Below are positions 12,161 to 23,949 of a DNA stretch of 64,000 nucleotides, piece after piece. Numbering within the stretch: position 1 is the first letter of the stretch; each line of letters opens with the position of its first letter. Under the pieces are notes generated by a model. It ran no database searches, had not been told where the DNA came from, and saw nothing but the letters and a program-made list of their open reading frames with translations. The DNA is from Conus ventricosus. Taxonomy: Eukaryota; Mollusca; Gastropoda; Neogastropoda; Conidae. A program made the translations under genes and the position numbers. Location: assembly GCA_018398815.1 (NCBI GenBank), contig CM031615.1:54671608-54735607 (forward strand). Direction: 5' to 3'.

Positions 12161-12504
12161 AGATGCGTGTGATGGATTGTGTGTTTGTCAGGACTGGTGC
12201 AGTAGATGCGTGTGATGGATTGTGTGTTTGTCAGGACTGGTGCAGTCGCAGCGTGTGATGGATTGTGTGTTTGTCAGGACTGGTGCAGTCGCAGCGTGTG
12301 ATGGATTGTGTGTTTGTCAGGACTGGTGCAGTCGCAGCGTGTGATGGATTGTGTGTTTGTCAGGACTGGTGCAGTAGATGCGCATGATAGATTGTGTGTT
12401 TGTCAGGACTGGTGCAGTAGATGCGTGTGATGGATTGTGTGTTTGTCAGGACTGGTGCAGTCGCAGCGTGTGATGGATTGTGTGTTTGTCAGGACTGGTG
12501 CAGT
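12161..12504. repeat. 43-bp minisatellite, 8 copies
   Basis: Units contain GTGATGGATTGTGTGTTTGT and recur every 43 bp. Two unit types alternate (AGATGCGTGTG and CGCAGCGTGTG starts). The array runs directly into the possible exon at 12.5 kb. Confidence 0.95.
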
Positions 12505-12509
12505 CGCCA

Positions 12510-12815
12510 CGATGGCACCCACAGGCAGGCATACTGCACCCTGAGCTCATGGACACCGAGATCACTCTCCCTCCTCTTCCACCGGACCACGCCATCATGT
12601 ACAGCTCTCTGTACCTCGACTTGTGCGATGGCACTGAGGACAAGTATGTACGGCTGTCTTTTTATGTTGGGAATTTCTTGCTCGGTACCGCCAAGGGCAG
12701 TGAGATGGTGGAACCGGTGGTTGTGCCGGCACAGGTGTACATCAAGGTGGAAGAGAAACGTCACAGTCCTTATCCGACCACTTCCGGGTTTCGTCTTCTC
12801 TTTACCTTTCACCAG
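12510..12815 (+). CDS. possible host exon, CUB-domain-like end
   Basis: An open frame reads through YSSLYLDLCDGTEDKYV, a hydrophobic middle, and TTSGFRLLFTFHQ, then meets a consensus donor CAG|GTGTGT at 12,815/12,816 in phase 0. The order of an acidic Y-L-x-L-C-D-G segment, a gap, and S-G-F-R-L-x-F at the end is characteristic of the second half of CUB domains in secreted and membrane proteins. The exact acceptor is not fixed because the exon abuts the 43-bp array; CACCCACAG near 12,525 is one candidate. A - strand frame also overlaps but has no domain logic. Confidence 0.45.
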
Positions 12816-13520
<705 letters not shown>

Positions 13521-14103
13521 CTCTCAGTCTGTCATGCCTATGTGACTTTAACATTTTTTCAGCTGACATAAGGTTTGTTATCCCACAGTAAGTTTTCTCC
13601 ATGCTGATGTCGTACGGTGCTTCAGAATGTAATGATTAAAATGTCTAATACTGAGGCTCCTATGGATCAGTTTTGGAGAGGTCTTCTGCCCTGTTAAGGC
13701 AAAACCAAGCAAGTCCATAAAATCTACTTTCGAGAAAAACGCATTTTTGTGTTTTAATTGAATTCTCAAACAGTGTCAATAGTTTTTCTGTTTTTTATTT
13801 CTGGATTATATTCAGGACAGAGACAAATTGTTTGTCCATTCAGGGTTTTTCGATAGCTTCTTCATTTTCTTTTATATTTTAATTTTTATGGACGTACTTT
13901 TCTCTGCCTAAACATTCTAATAAAACAGGCTTGTTAAATTTTTTGCCAAAAGCGAGTATGTGTACATACTTGTTTTTGCCACATTATTTTGGATCAAATT
14001 GTTTGTTAAATATTTTACAAAAAAAAAAGGTACATTTATGCAAGTTGTAATTTTCACATGCGCATTATATGCTGGTCACTTTTCCGAGTCAGTAAGTGTA
14101 TTA
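13521..14103. other. non-coding; carries one arm of a short inverted repeat
   Basis: At about 13,688-13,735 the sequence CCTGTTAAGGCAAAACCAAG with flanks reappears inverted near 15,790-15,830 (GACTTTGCCTTAACAGGGCAG). The arms are only about 35-45 bp and diverged, so they may be copies of an unrecognised short repeat. The rest is AT-rich. Confidence 0.45.
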
Positions 14104-14307
14104 CAGTGAAACCCGGTAATCCAAAGGAACTTGGTATTACGTAAGGACTTCTAATTATCTATCTAAAAAATCATCCGCGTGTTCTTTAATTTCAGTTTTC
14201 TGCCTTATCTGAAACAGCATTCAAATCAACATAAAAAAGTGAAATTAACTGTGCAAACCAAGGAGTGGTCCCACCCCAAGGCATTTTCAATTAATCGGGT
14301 GATACTG
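14104..14307. mobile_element. short MITE with TA target duplication, pogo/Tigger-like ends
   Basis: The left end reads TA-CAGTGAAACCCGGTAATCC. The right end read inward on the - strand is TA-CAGTATCACCCGATTAAT. CAGT termini, an ACCCG core and flanking TA fit non-autonomous Tc1/mariner-superfamily elements of the pogo type. The 204-bp interior has no coding capacity and the TIRs are imperfect. Confidence 0.5.
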
Positions 14308-14337
14308 TAGAATAGACTTTTCTAGGAATGAAATGGG

Positions 14338-14343
14338 TGAGAC

Positions 14344-14437
<94 letters not shown>

Positions 14438-14562
14438 CAGACAGAGAGAGAGATAGAGACAGAGACAAACAGAGAGAGAGAGAAAGGAAGGTGAAGAAGG
14501 GACAGAGAGAGGAAAAGAGGGAAGGGAAGAGAGGGAGGAGGAGGGAAGGAAGATAAAGAGAG

Positions 14563-14632
<70 letters not shown>

Positions 14633-14640
14633 AAAAGATG
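14338..14640. repeat. (GA)n microsatellite, interrupted
   Basis: Three GA blocks are separated by AG-rich imperfect sequence (14,480-14,550). Strongly strand-asymmetric purine tract of about 300 bp. Confidence 0.97.
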
Positions 14641-14794
14641 CAAACAGAGACAGTTTGAAAAGAACGAGGAGGGAGGAATTGGTAAAGTAAAGTAAGAGGA
14701 AGTAAATATTTCGTGCATTTTTTTTTCTAAATATGTTCATATGGTCTTCGCAAACACACAATCACACTCTAACTCAGTAACGACCATCCCCCCC

Positions 14795-14823
14795 CCCCAC
14801 ACACACACACACACATGCACGCG

Positions 14824-14865
<42 letters not shown>

Positions 14866-14892
14866 CGCGCACGCGCGCGCGCATACACACAC
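14795..14892. repeat. (AC)n and (GC)n microsatellite
   Basis: A C run is followed by AC, an alternating GC block at 14,818-14,831, AC again and a second GC block near 14,864-14,882. Confidence 0.95.
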
Positions 14893-16110
14893 TTTAGAAA
14901 AAATACTAGGGCCGATATTCCTTTTCATTGCTATTGATGGTGGCGAAATATTCGTTTACAAGGCCACTAATTCCCTGGCCTTCATAATCGAAAATATTTC
15001 CTGATTTTGATGAATTTAACAGCGTTACAATACGTCGATCCAAAAATCTCATTTTACCCCAAATGACCCTGACTATTCTTTGTTGCCCGCAGCGGCGATC
15101 AGCCCTGCGCGACTTATCTATCATTTTGTGGGAGGCCGTCACAATTTTATGGACACATCCACTGACACATGCATACACACTCACGCATCCATAGACTTGG
15201 CACTGAATGCACCTTTCTGGCTAGACTGATTACCGGTAGTGAAGAAACAGAAACTGAAAAACTAGATCAAAGCCAAAACTTGATCAAGCAGCCAAATGAC
15301 TGGCCCATTATATTTTCAAGCATTTGCACGGCCAAGACGACAAGTTACACCACAAACAACGCATTCAACATTATCAACATTACTATAAACACTATCAACA
15401 TCACTATATTACAAGTATTAAACCAGAACTTACTCTGATGTGTCTGAATCACCCATGGTTACTCGCCGCACGACTCCCCAACAATCAAAGTAACAAGTAT
15501 TCTGATTGGTTTGCAACTTGATCCTTTTCTCTCACTGGCTAAAGGACATGCTCTCTTTTGCCATCAAATTGTGATCGACTTAGCATGTAGAGGGTATTTA
15601 TAGTAACATCAAGGGAATCTGGAGTTGTAGGACTTATTTCATTCTGTCAAAACATTCTGGTACTTAAAGGAAATTTAACATGGACATACTTGCTTAAATC
15701 TCGAAAACTAAAGGCCGTTCAGCCTAAAAAAATAACACAGAAGATGCGCACCTAAATGGTGACTGTGATTCACAAATAACCTCATTTTTGACAAAAATGG
15801 ACTTACTTGACTTTGCCTTAACAGGGCAGTCTTCACCCTCATCTATCACTATCTTTTGGACTGCAGTTTTCCAGCTGACACTGTTTCACATCTACACAAT
15901 ACAGAAGGACTGGTTTCTCTTCTACCATTTCAGAGAGACTTATTACACTGTTACGAGAAAAACCAATACACATATTCTACTAGGAATGGTGTGCCGGCAG
16001 TTTGGAATGTTTGGGTTATTTTCTTATGCATTCCACACTTCTCAGCAGTCATCAAATAAAAAAAAACCCTGCTACTGGCATTTTGTTTCTGAATGTTATC
16101 AATGCTTATC
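14893..16110. other. no recognisable gene
   Basis: Contains a degenerate ATCAAC/ATTACT repeat at about 15,360-15,420 and the second arm of the short inverted repeat at 15,785-15,830. Open frames here lack domain-like content. Confidence 0.45.
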
Positions 16111-16112
16111 TC

Positions 16113-16178
16113 ACGCGCGCGCGCGCGCGCGCGCGCACGCACACACACACACACGCACACGCACACCCACACACACAG
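16113..16178. repeat. (GC)n then (CA)n
   Basis: Twenty-odd bases of alternating GC followed by CA. The composition is strongly Z-DNA-prone. Confidence 0.95.
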
Positions 16179-16344
16179 AGGCGACGGTGAACAGCGCTCG
16201 TAGCGAGAGGACGTATCTAGCGCCCATTTTTGTCGTCTTTAACCACTTTTGACGTACCTCACGAATGTTGTCGTACCTCACGAGTTTTGTTCCCAGTTTG
16301 GTAACCATTTTTATCGCCCTTAACTGCTTTTATCGGGAGCGTGC

Positions 16345-16495
16345 CGGTGTTCCCCGGGTTCTATGTTCCCCAGTAGCGCTGTTCCCCGTGTATCTGTTCC
16401 CCAGTGTCGATGTTCCCCGACCGAAAAAGCGTGCCGCTGTTCCCGTACCGGTGTTCCCCAGGTTCTCTGTTCCCCAGTAGCGCTGTTCCCCAAAC
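16345..16495. repeat. TGTTCCCC subterminal array, left arm of foldback element
   Basis: About nine TGTTCCCC or near-identical octamers spaced 12-25 bp apart, complementary to the GGGGAACA series at 17,033-17,232 in the right arm. Confidence 0.85.
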
Positions 16496-16631
16496 CCATT
16501 TCAGTGCACGTTAGCGCCAGTACGGACCCTACTGTACAAGGAGAGGTTGCGCCGGGCACATCCCAAGGAAAACAAAATAATATGGGAAAAAATGCACATG
16601 CCCACCCCCCTCCCCTCCCCACCGAGAGAGC

Positions 16632-16663
<32 letters not shown>

Positions 16664-17032
16664 GAGAGAGAGAGTTGCACGTGCCCCACGCGTGTCAACT
16701 CAGGTTGTTCCCATTTCAACCGCGACATTGGAAGTGTCATCGCGCTTCTGTCGTCTGCGAAGCGTGTCACTTGGCGTGGCCCCCAGGGCGCATTGCCCGG
16801 CACCACAGACCTGATGGGGTCATGCAAGTGCTGACCTGCTGGTTCCAGCGCTGTCCAGTCGGCATGAAACCCCTCTTCTACGGCCCTCCCGCTCCCAATA
16901 CCCCGACCCCCCCCCCCCCTCCTTCCCCCCTCCCACCCCGCCCTCCCACTGCCTCGCCTATAACAATGAAAACAACAGTAACAACGTTTAAGTCAGCAAA
17001 ACCCACCAACACCACCAACGGCAAAAACTTGG

Positions 17033-17232
17033 GGAACAGCGGGCCTGGGGAACACCGGGCCTGGGGAACACCGGGACCGGGGATTTGCGGGAATGGGGAA
17101 CAGTGGGATCGTCACAGGGTGGGGAACAACGAAACTGGGGAACTTAGGGACTGAATTTCGATTTTTTCTTGAGGGAACACCGGGACTGGGGAATATAGAG
17201 ACTGGGGAACAAAGAACCTGGGGAACAGCGGC
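17033..17232. repeat. GGGGAACA subterminal array, right arm of foldback element
   Basis: About ten GGGGAACA-type units separated by short G/C-rich spacers such as CCGGGCCT. Inverted relative to the left arm. Confidence 0.85.
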
Positions 17233-17813
17233 ATGACCCCCTTTTATCGTACATGGATCCAGGCAAGGTCACGAGATTTGTCGTCTCCATGAAATAAATG
17301 GACGACATAAGTGGTTGTGGCGACATAAATGGTTGTTAAGTGACGACAAACATCGTAAGGTGCGACATAAATGGTTGAAATGGACGACAAAATTCGTGAG
17401 GTGATACAAGTGGTTCAGGACGACCAAAAACGGCGCAACAGACGTATGCTGCTTTAGCTCTGATTGTAATGACTGAGTTCAACTGATTTTTTTTTTTTAC
17501 GTAAAGATTTTTTCGTCTGCGCTGTGTACAACGAAACAGCACGCATTTTGTTGACGCTCTGTCGTTTATTGCCGCATAATTGCAAACATTCGGTATGCAA
17601 CAAACAGCATCGATGCTTATTTGTGTATTTTCTCTGCATTATGCCGAGCTGCCCAGTATTTTTTCGCGCTATTTGTAGTTTGTTTTTTTTTACTGGACTT
17701 TTCAAACTTTCATGTCAAAACGTGCAAGAGAGAAGAGAGCTATGGTTCAGCGAGTGATACGAGTAAGATGGAAAGTGGCAGAGGTGCTGGTGTTTCTGGT
17801 GTCGTTCTTGCTG

Positions 17814-17846
17814 TAGTGCGGGGACGTGGAGCCCCATCCAGGTCCA
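17814..17846 (+). other. degenerate 2A-like (stop-carry-on) motif at LINE N-terminus
   Basis: In one frame WKVAEVLVFLVSFLL is followed by TAG (17,814-17,816) and CGDVEPHPGP. Functional 2A motifs need the terminal NPGP; here His replaces Asn, and a stop codon sits just upstream. Virus-like 2A sequences at the start of APE-type LINEs are established in several invertebrates, so this is a decayed example. Confidence 0.65.
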
Positions 17847-18623
17847 TCTGACAGGAGACTGAGGCAGGCAGACATGTCTTCCAGCAACCAGCAGCTTCCC
17901 AACTCTCCTGGAGCCCGTGGAAGTGAGTCTGAAGCCACGATTTCCGATGTGGTCAAGATGTTGACGGTGATGGACAAGAGAATGGAGGAGAGGATCGAAG
18001 GTCTTCAGTCAACGATGCAAAAGCACATGGAGACATTTCAAACTGAAATAGGAGAAATGGACGAGAAAACAAGAACTTGAAGAGAAAGCTGAAAGGCTAG
18101 AAAGCAAAGTGGACGATCTGGAGGGGAGGAGCCGCCGCAACAACTTCATCTTTCATGGGATTCCTGCTCCCAAGGAAAACCGGAACTGTGGTCAGACTGC
18201 GAAGAGGCAGTGAAGACTGTGCTGAGAGAAGAGATAGGTATGAGTGAGCATTTGGAAACAGAGCGTGCTCATCGACTTCATGGAGGTGGCAAGTCACCCC
18301 GTCCCATCATTGTCTGCTTCAATAAGTTCTAAGACAAAGAACGCGTTCTAGCCAATCGCAAAATTCTGAGGGAACAGAAATCAAAAGTGTTTGTAAACGA
18401 GGATTTCACCCCACGAGTGAGAGAGAGGCGTCGTCTGCTGGTGCCGTTCCTCGAGACAGCAAAGGCGGAATAGAAACGCGCCTTCCTGCGATTCGACACG
18501 CTGGCCGTTGAATGACGGGCGTTCGTGTATGACACCACCGCCCAGAAGCTGGTGCCACGGCAGGAAAAGAGCTGAAGGCCCGGCCGACCCCACGCCCAGG
18601 CAACCTGTAGGAAGGACTCCACT

Positions 18624-19640
18624 TTGCTACCTCCACTAGATGGTATTAGTGACGCAGTAAACAGTGAGGATTCCACTCTGTTACCTCCACTATGTGATGG
18701 TAGTGACGCAGTAAACAATGAGGATTCCACTCTGTTACCTCCACTACGTGATGGTAGTGATGCAGTAAACAATGAGGATTCCTCTCTGTTACCTCCACTA
18801 TGTGATGGTAGTAATGTAGTAAACAATGAGGATTCCACTTTGTTACCTCCACTAAGTGATGGTATTAGTGACGCAGTAAACAATGAGGATTCCACTCTGT
18901 GACCTCCACTAAGTGATGGTAGTGACGCAGTAAACAGTGAGGATTCCACTCTGTTACCTCCACTATGTGATGGTAGTGACGCAGTAAACAATGAGGATTC
19001 CTCTCTGTTACCTCCACTAAGTGATGGTAGTAATGTAGTAAACAATGAGGATTCCACTTTACCTCCACTAAGTGATGGTATTAGTGACGCAGTAAGCAAT
19101 GAGGATTCCACTCTGTGACCTCCACTAAGTGATGGTAGTGACGCAGTAAACAATGAGGATTCCACTCTGTGACCTCCACTAAGTGATGGTAGTGACGTAG
19201 TAAACAGTGAGGATTCCACTCTGTTACCTCCACTAAGTGATGGTAGTGACGCAGTAAACAATGAGGATTCCACTCTGTGACCTCCACTAAGTGATGGTAG
19301 TGACGCAGTAAACAATGAGGATTCCACTCTGTTACCTCCACTAAGTGATGGTAGTGACGCAGTAAACAATGAGGATTCCACTCTGTTACCTCCACTAAGT
19401 GATGGTAGTGACGCAGTAAACAATGAGGATTCCACTCTGTGACCTCCACTAAGTGATGGTAGTGACGCAGTAAACAATGAGGATTCCACTCTGTTACCTC
19501 CACTACGTGATGGTAGTGACGCAGTAAACAATGAGGATTCCTCTCTGTTACCTCCACTAAGTGATGGTAGTGACGCAGTAAACAATGAGGATTCCACTTT
19601 GTTACTTCCACCAGGTGACGCTAGTGACGCAGTAAACAAT
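18624..19640. repeat. 54-bp minisatellite (some 57-bp units), about 19 copies, in LINE coding sequence
   Basis: Each unit encodes an 18-residue acidic repeat, LPPLSDGSDAVNNEDSTL, in the LINE frame. Some units have an extra ATT codon (GGTATTAGT), giving 57 bp. At least five units have TGACCT where others have TTACCT, placing TGA stops in frame (near 18,899, 19,115, 19,169, 19,277 and 19,439). The complementary strand is open for 465 codons, a repeat artefact. Confidence 0.95.
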
Positions 19641-20389
19641 GTGACACACGTCAACAGGGTGGCATCTCTTACACAAACAACCAGCATAAGTGGTGATGAC
19701 ACAGATAATGAGCCAACACAAAACACAGTAACTAGTGATATAGCAACAGATCACCCAGAAACAAACGTCAAGCAAGAGGATTGTGTGTCTGTAGAAGAGA
19801 CTGTATCGGTCACAAATATAACAATTGGTAAGGATATAGCAAACACCTTACATCACGAACTTCGTCATGCACGTAACCACTCTCAGTTAGAGATAATGGC
19901 ATGGAATATTCAGGGACTTGCCCACAAACTAAAAGATATATCATGGAAATCCTTGCGTGAAAAGTTTAAGATCTTTGCGTTCTCCAAAATTTGGTCATGT
20001 AAACAAAATGCTATAGAAGCAGCATTGCAGTGTGTTTTACACTCCTCTTACGCATAGATTAAATGGAGGGGTTGTGTGTGTTCACAAGTCAGTAGTTTTA
20101 CATGTGACACAGTCACTCAAATCAGCTGAGGACTGTTTTTCTAAAGATTGGTAAGTCCGTATTTAATTCTTCATTTGATGTATTGGTGAGTTTTGTGTAT
20201 GTACCTCCGGAAAGATCTGTTATTTATAATGATGAAAAAGGGGATGGAATTGAAAAATGGGAAAATTTTACTTCACAAATAAGTGCTCTTTCCTCTGATC
20301 AACCAGGGAATTTTAAAGGGGTGATTGTAATGGCTGGGAAACCATCGGTTTTTCGATTTATATACGAATAAAAGCAAATAAACCATTCC

Positions 20390-23300
20390 CGTTTTTTCAA
20401 AAAAAATTAAAGGGGGGGTTTTTTTTGTTTGTTTTTTTTTCGCCCCAACCTCTGCCCCACCTCAAAAATTTGCCCCCAAACGCCGCTCTTTCCCGACCCC
20501 CCTTCCAAAACCCCAACCCCCCGGCCCCGGTTTAAAGCCGGAGCTCCCCGCCCCCGGGCAATCCACAGGGAGCACCCAATTTTTAAAGGGTTTTTTAAGA
20601 AAAACCCCAAACCGGAGGAGATACTGCACTGCGCCGAGTCATTTTCGGGGGATTTTCATGGTGCCTTTTCGATCTAACAAACCCCGGACACCACCTACTA
20701 AAGGCCCCCTACTAACGAAAAAAATTTGCTTGTCGGGGACCCGGGCGTGGGGAACTTCCCCCGAAGGGCGCCACCACGCCCCGCCAACACCCCCCCCCCA
20801 ATAGACTCAACCACAGACTGGGGGAAAACCATCGAAATTAAGGCCCACCAAAAACAGGCAGAAGGGCCACAAATTTGAGACTCTTTTTTATGCTGATCGA
20901 TAAAAAAGGGATGATTAAATGATCCCACGGTTTTTCCAAATTTCGGTCTGAGACTAAAAGACAAGGCTGTATTCTAGGGCTTCCTTTCAAAATATACCCC
21001 GGGGGCCCAACCAGGGCCCCCGAAAAATACGGGCACCTCCCAGTTTTTGGTAAAAAAATTTTTGGGGCAACACTCTCAGGAACGCATCGTTAAGGGGAAA
21101 TGAAACTCACTGTGGGGTCCCAGTCTTCCCACTGATTTCCGCAGCAAACTCAACTGTAGGGGGGACCGGGCCCGGGGCAAAAAACCCCCCGATTTCTAAA
21201 GGGGAATTCAAAACCTACCCCTTTCCCCCAGCCGGGATTCCGCGACCAAACCACTCGGCCCGCGGCGGCGGTAACAAAATTATTAGTTAAAGGCCCTCAA
21301 AAAAACGGAAATCTAACGTTCAGGATTAATAATTTTGGGAACAAAAATTTTGAACTCGGTAGAAAATTTTTGGTTTTTAATTTTTTTGGTAAAATGGTAA
21401 ACTGTTTAGTGATAAAAAGGTGAGTTTAACTGTGAGAAAAAATAGAGGAAAGGGGTTTTTAAAAAGAATATTTCTTTTGTTCTATGCCCAATCTTCAAAC
21501 AAAAAACCACCCCCCCCGGGGGTCTCCCCCGGGAGGACCTGGGGGGGTGCTTAATTTTATTTTCTAAAGGGCCCACCCTCTTGTGCCCCTTGGGGGGTGG
21601 GACTTTTTTTTAAAGGGGCTTTTTTTTTTTCTCTGTTTTTTGGGTTTTTTTCTTGCCTACAAAAGGTTCTTTCATCTGCATTTCTCTTTCAAATTTTTTC
21701 CTTTTTAAAACTGCAGTTTCCTTTTTTTGGTCTATCTTCTCCCTTTTTACGGATTTTTAAAACCAATTTTTTTCCTTTTTTTCACAAGTCTTCTGAACAC
21801 TTTAAATTTACTCGGGGGCCTTTTTGGGTCCACCGTGTTGACCGGCGGGGGCGCCCCCGGGGTGGGGGGGAAATGGGGGCCGGGGGGGTTTGAGAGGGAT
21901 TCGGAAAAGGATCCCGCCCCCAAACACGCCATTTGGCCCGGGCCCTCCCCAAGACGGGGGCAGCGGGGGCCCAATGCGTCAACCGGCCCCGCCTTAAACA
22001 TGGGGGAAAGGCATGGGCCCAACCGTGGGGCCACGTTGCTTGCCCCCTGGAACCCAAAAGGGATTGGCCCCCTTTGTTTTTTCCCCGGGGTTTGGTTTCC
22101 AGAGCCTGGGGAGGGGGTTGGATTTGCGGTCCCCGGGGGTTTTAAACCCCCACTAAAACCCCGGGTTTTCCCTTTGCGGGAAAAACCGCTTGGGGGCACC
22201 CGCCTTGGGGCACTCGAGGGCCGGGTAGGGATTTGGGGGAGGTGAAGTTTTTTTTTTTTTCTTTATGACACCCTAAAAACTACCCCCAACAAAAAGGAAG
22301 AAACTGAGGGGCCCAGGCACGCTTTTTTGGACGAGACTGTGAGAAAAAGGATTCAATTCAGAAAACAGATAAGAAAAATTGACAAAGAGAAAGGGTATCC
22401 AAAACACAGGGCCGCACCCTTTTAAGGGGAAGCAAAAGATCCGAAAAAATCCTTTTCTGGGGGGGATTTTTTTCTCCGTTTGCGTTTGCAAGGGGTTCGG
22501 GGAGTTTCGCCCAACGGGTTTTTAAAAATTTAATTAAAAACCCGATCGGTTTAGTTCCCTTTGGGTTAATTTTGGGGCTAGGGAACGGCGTCCCCGGTTC
22601 CCTGCTAAAAAGGGATTTTTTTCTCAACTCATCAGAAAAACATTTTTAAGGGTTTCCTTTCCCCACCCTTTCTCAACTACTCAAAAGGGAAATCAGATGT
22701 GTTGATTTTGGTTTGGTTTTTTTTGCGAATAAAAAAATTGGGAAACTGAAAAGGGGAAATTCAGGTGTTTCTGCAGCCCAAAAGAGTTAAAACTCAAAAG
22801 GGAAGTGATTTAATTAAAAACCAAAACACGCAATTTTTGGGACTTTTGCAAATGCCATCTCCCCCAAGTTTGTCAAAGGGGGTTTTTTTTCCCGAGTGAA
22901 AGAAAACGCCTTTTGTACCATCTCCTTTGGGGGTTTTACAATTAAAAACGCTTTGGGCATTCCACCGAGCTTGTCGGGGTCGGGAGATCTGTCGTGACTG
23001 TGGACAGAAAAAAGAAATGAGGAATTTTGTAAAAATTTCCGTATACTGTTAAATTTAAAAAAGGAGATAAATTCAGAAAATTCAAAAAGTTGCCCCAGTG
23101 TGGAAAAAAAACGAGTTTCCAAAGAAAAGATTAAAGGGGAAAAGTTTTTCCCTTGACCCTAAAAGGTTGGGTGAGTCAGGACTCCTTCGGCCTACTTATG
23201 CACAAAGGGTTTAAAAAGGGTTTTCTGGGGAACCCGGGGTCATGGGGAATAAACGGAGCACCCCATCCCGGTTTCGGGAAAAAGAAATTGACAAAAATTG

Positions 23301-23900
23301 GGTTTGTCATGGGTTTTTGGGATCGGCAAAAACCATATTTTGAACAATCATTTAGGTTTTTCTCAAAATGCAATATTTGCCGCCCCGCATTGTAAACCGG
23401 CCCTTCATTCCCTCTGGTGGGGGAAGAAGGTTCCATTTGAAACCAAATGCGGGAAAAAGGAGCCCGGGGTGAAGGATCGGGGGAAAAGGGTTTCCCCCCC
23501 CCAAAGGCCAATAACACCGTACAGACGGGCACCCTTTAGGACCCCCATTTCGGACCCAAAAACCCCCTGGGGGAAAATCTCGAAGCCCGGGTTTTTGGGT
23601 GCAAAAATTTTTCAACCAAAGAAAAGAGAAAAATTCCCAAAGCGGGCAAAAAAACAACTTAAAATTTATCAGACTTTGGGCTTCTGATCTTGTTTTGAAA
23701 AACCGTTTTTATTTTCTTTGGTGGACAGGAATTTTTCGGGAGAAGAGGGCTGAAAAAATTTCTTTTAACAACCAAACATGGACAAACCCAAGGGGTTAAA
23801 ACAAAAGGGATTTTAAAGAAAATTTGTGGGGCCCTTTGACCCCCAAAAAAAAAAAAATTAAAATTTTAAGGACAGATTAAAATTTTTTGGGAAAATTCCT
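20390..23900. other. low-quality consensus, no callable gene
   Basis: Homopolymers of three to eight bases dominate, with G, C, A and T runs replacing normal sequence. The GC-rich part at 21,800-22,250 differs in composition, but no protein or RNA motif is secure. Confidence 0.6.
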
Positions 23901-23949
23901 TCGGGAAAACCCCTTTTTAAAACTGCAAAAAGAAGCATGAGTTTCCCTG

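Larger units (their letters stand above)
16217..17440. mobile_element. foldback-type non-autonomous DNA transposon, 1.22 kb
   Basis: The element is bounded by a 7-bp direct repeat GACGTAT (16,210-16,216 and 17,441-17,447); an eighth base differs (G versus A). The left end reads CTAGCGCCCATTTTTGTCGTC and the right end inverted reads TGTTGCGCCGTTTTTGGTCGTC. The similarity continues inward through ACCTCACGAA...TTGTCGT, and then through many TGTTCCCC units (16,345-16,495) mirrored by GGGGAACA units (17,033-17,232). The centre has a (GA)n tract (16,622-16,672), unique GC-rich sequence and a C run, with no transposase. The TSD length suggests a hAT-like or related enzyme, but that is inference. Confidence 0.72.
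17769..20370 (+). pseudogene. LINE with 2A-like motif, ORF1 remains, 54-bp array and endonuclease start
   Basis: The order on + is a hydrophobic stretch and a 2A-like CGDVEPHPGP (17,817-17,846), a coiled-coil segment with MDKRMEERIEGLQ (about 17,970-18,070), an ORF1 RNA-binding-type region with RRNNFIFHGIP (about 18,130-18,165), the 54-bp array, an acidic linker, and the start of an APE-type endonuclease MAWNIQGLAHKLKD (about 19,897-19,940). LVSFVYVPPERSV follows at about 20,185. Frameshifts and stops are scattered (for example within 18,080-18,600), so it is inactive. Sequence quality collapses from about 20,390, so the RT half cannot be followed. ORF1 and endonuclease seem to lie on one long translated unit. 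Confidence 0.78.

Noticed and set aside
18329..19726. 465-codon open frame on the - strand
   Set aside because: It is the complement of the 54-bp LINE minisatellite; the period is a multiple of three, so the frame cannot close. The + strand is the LINE coding strand.
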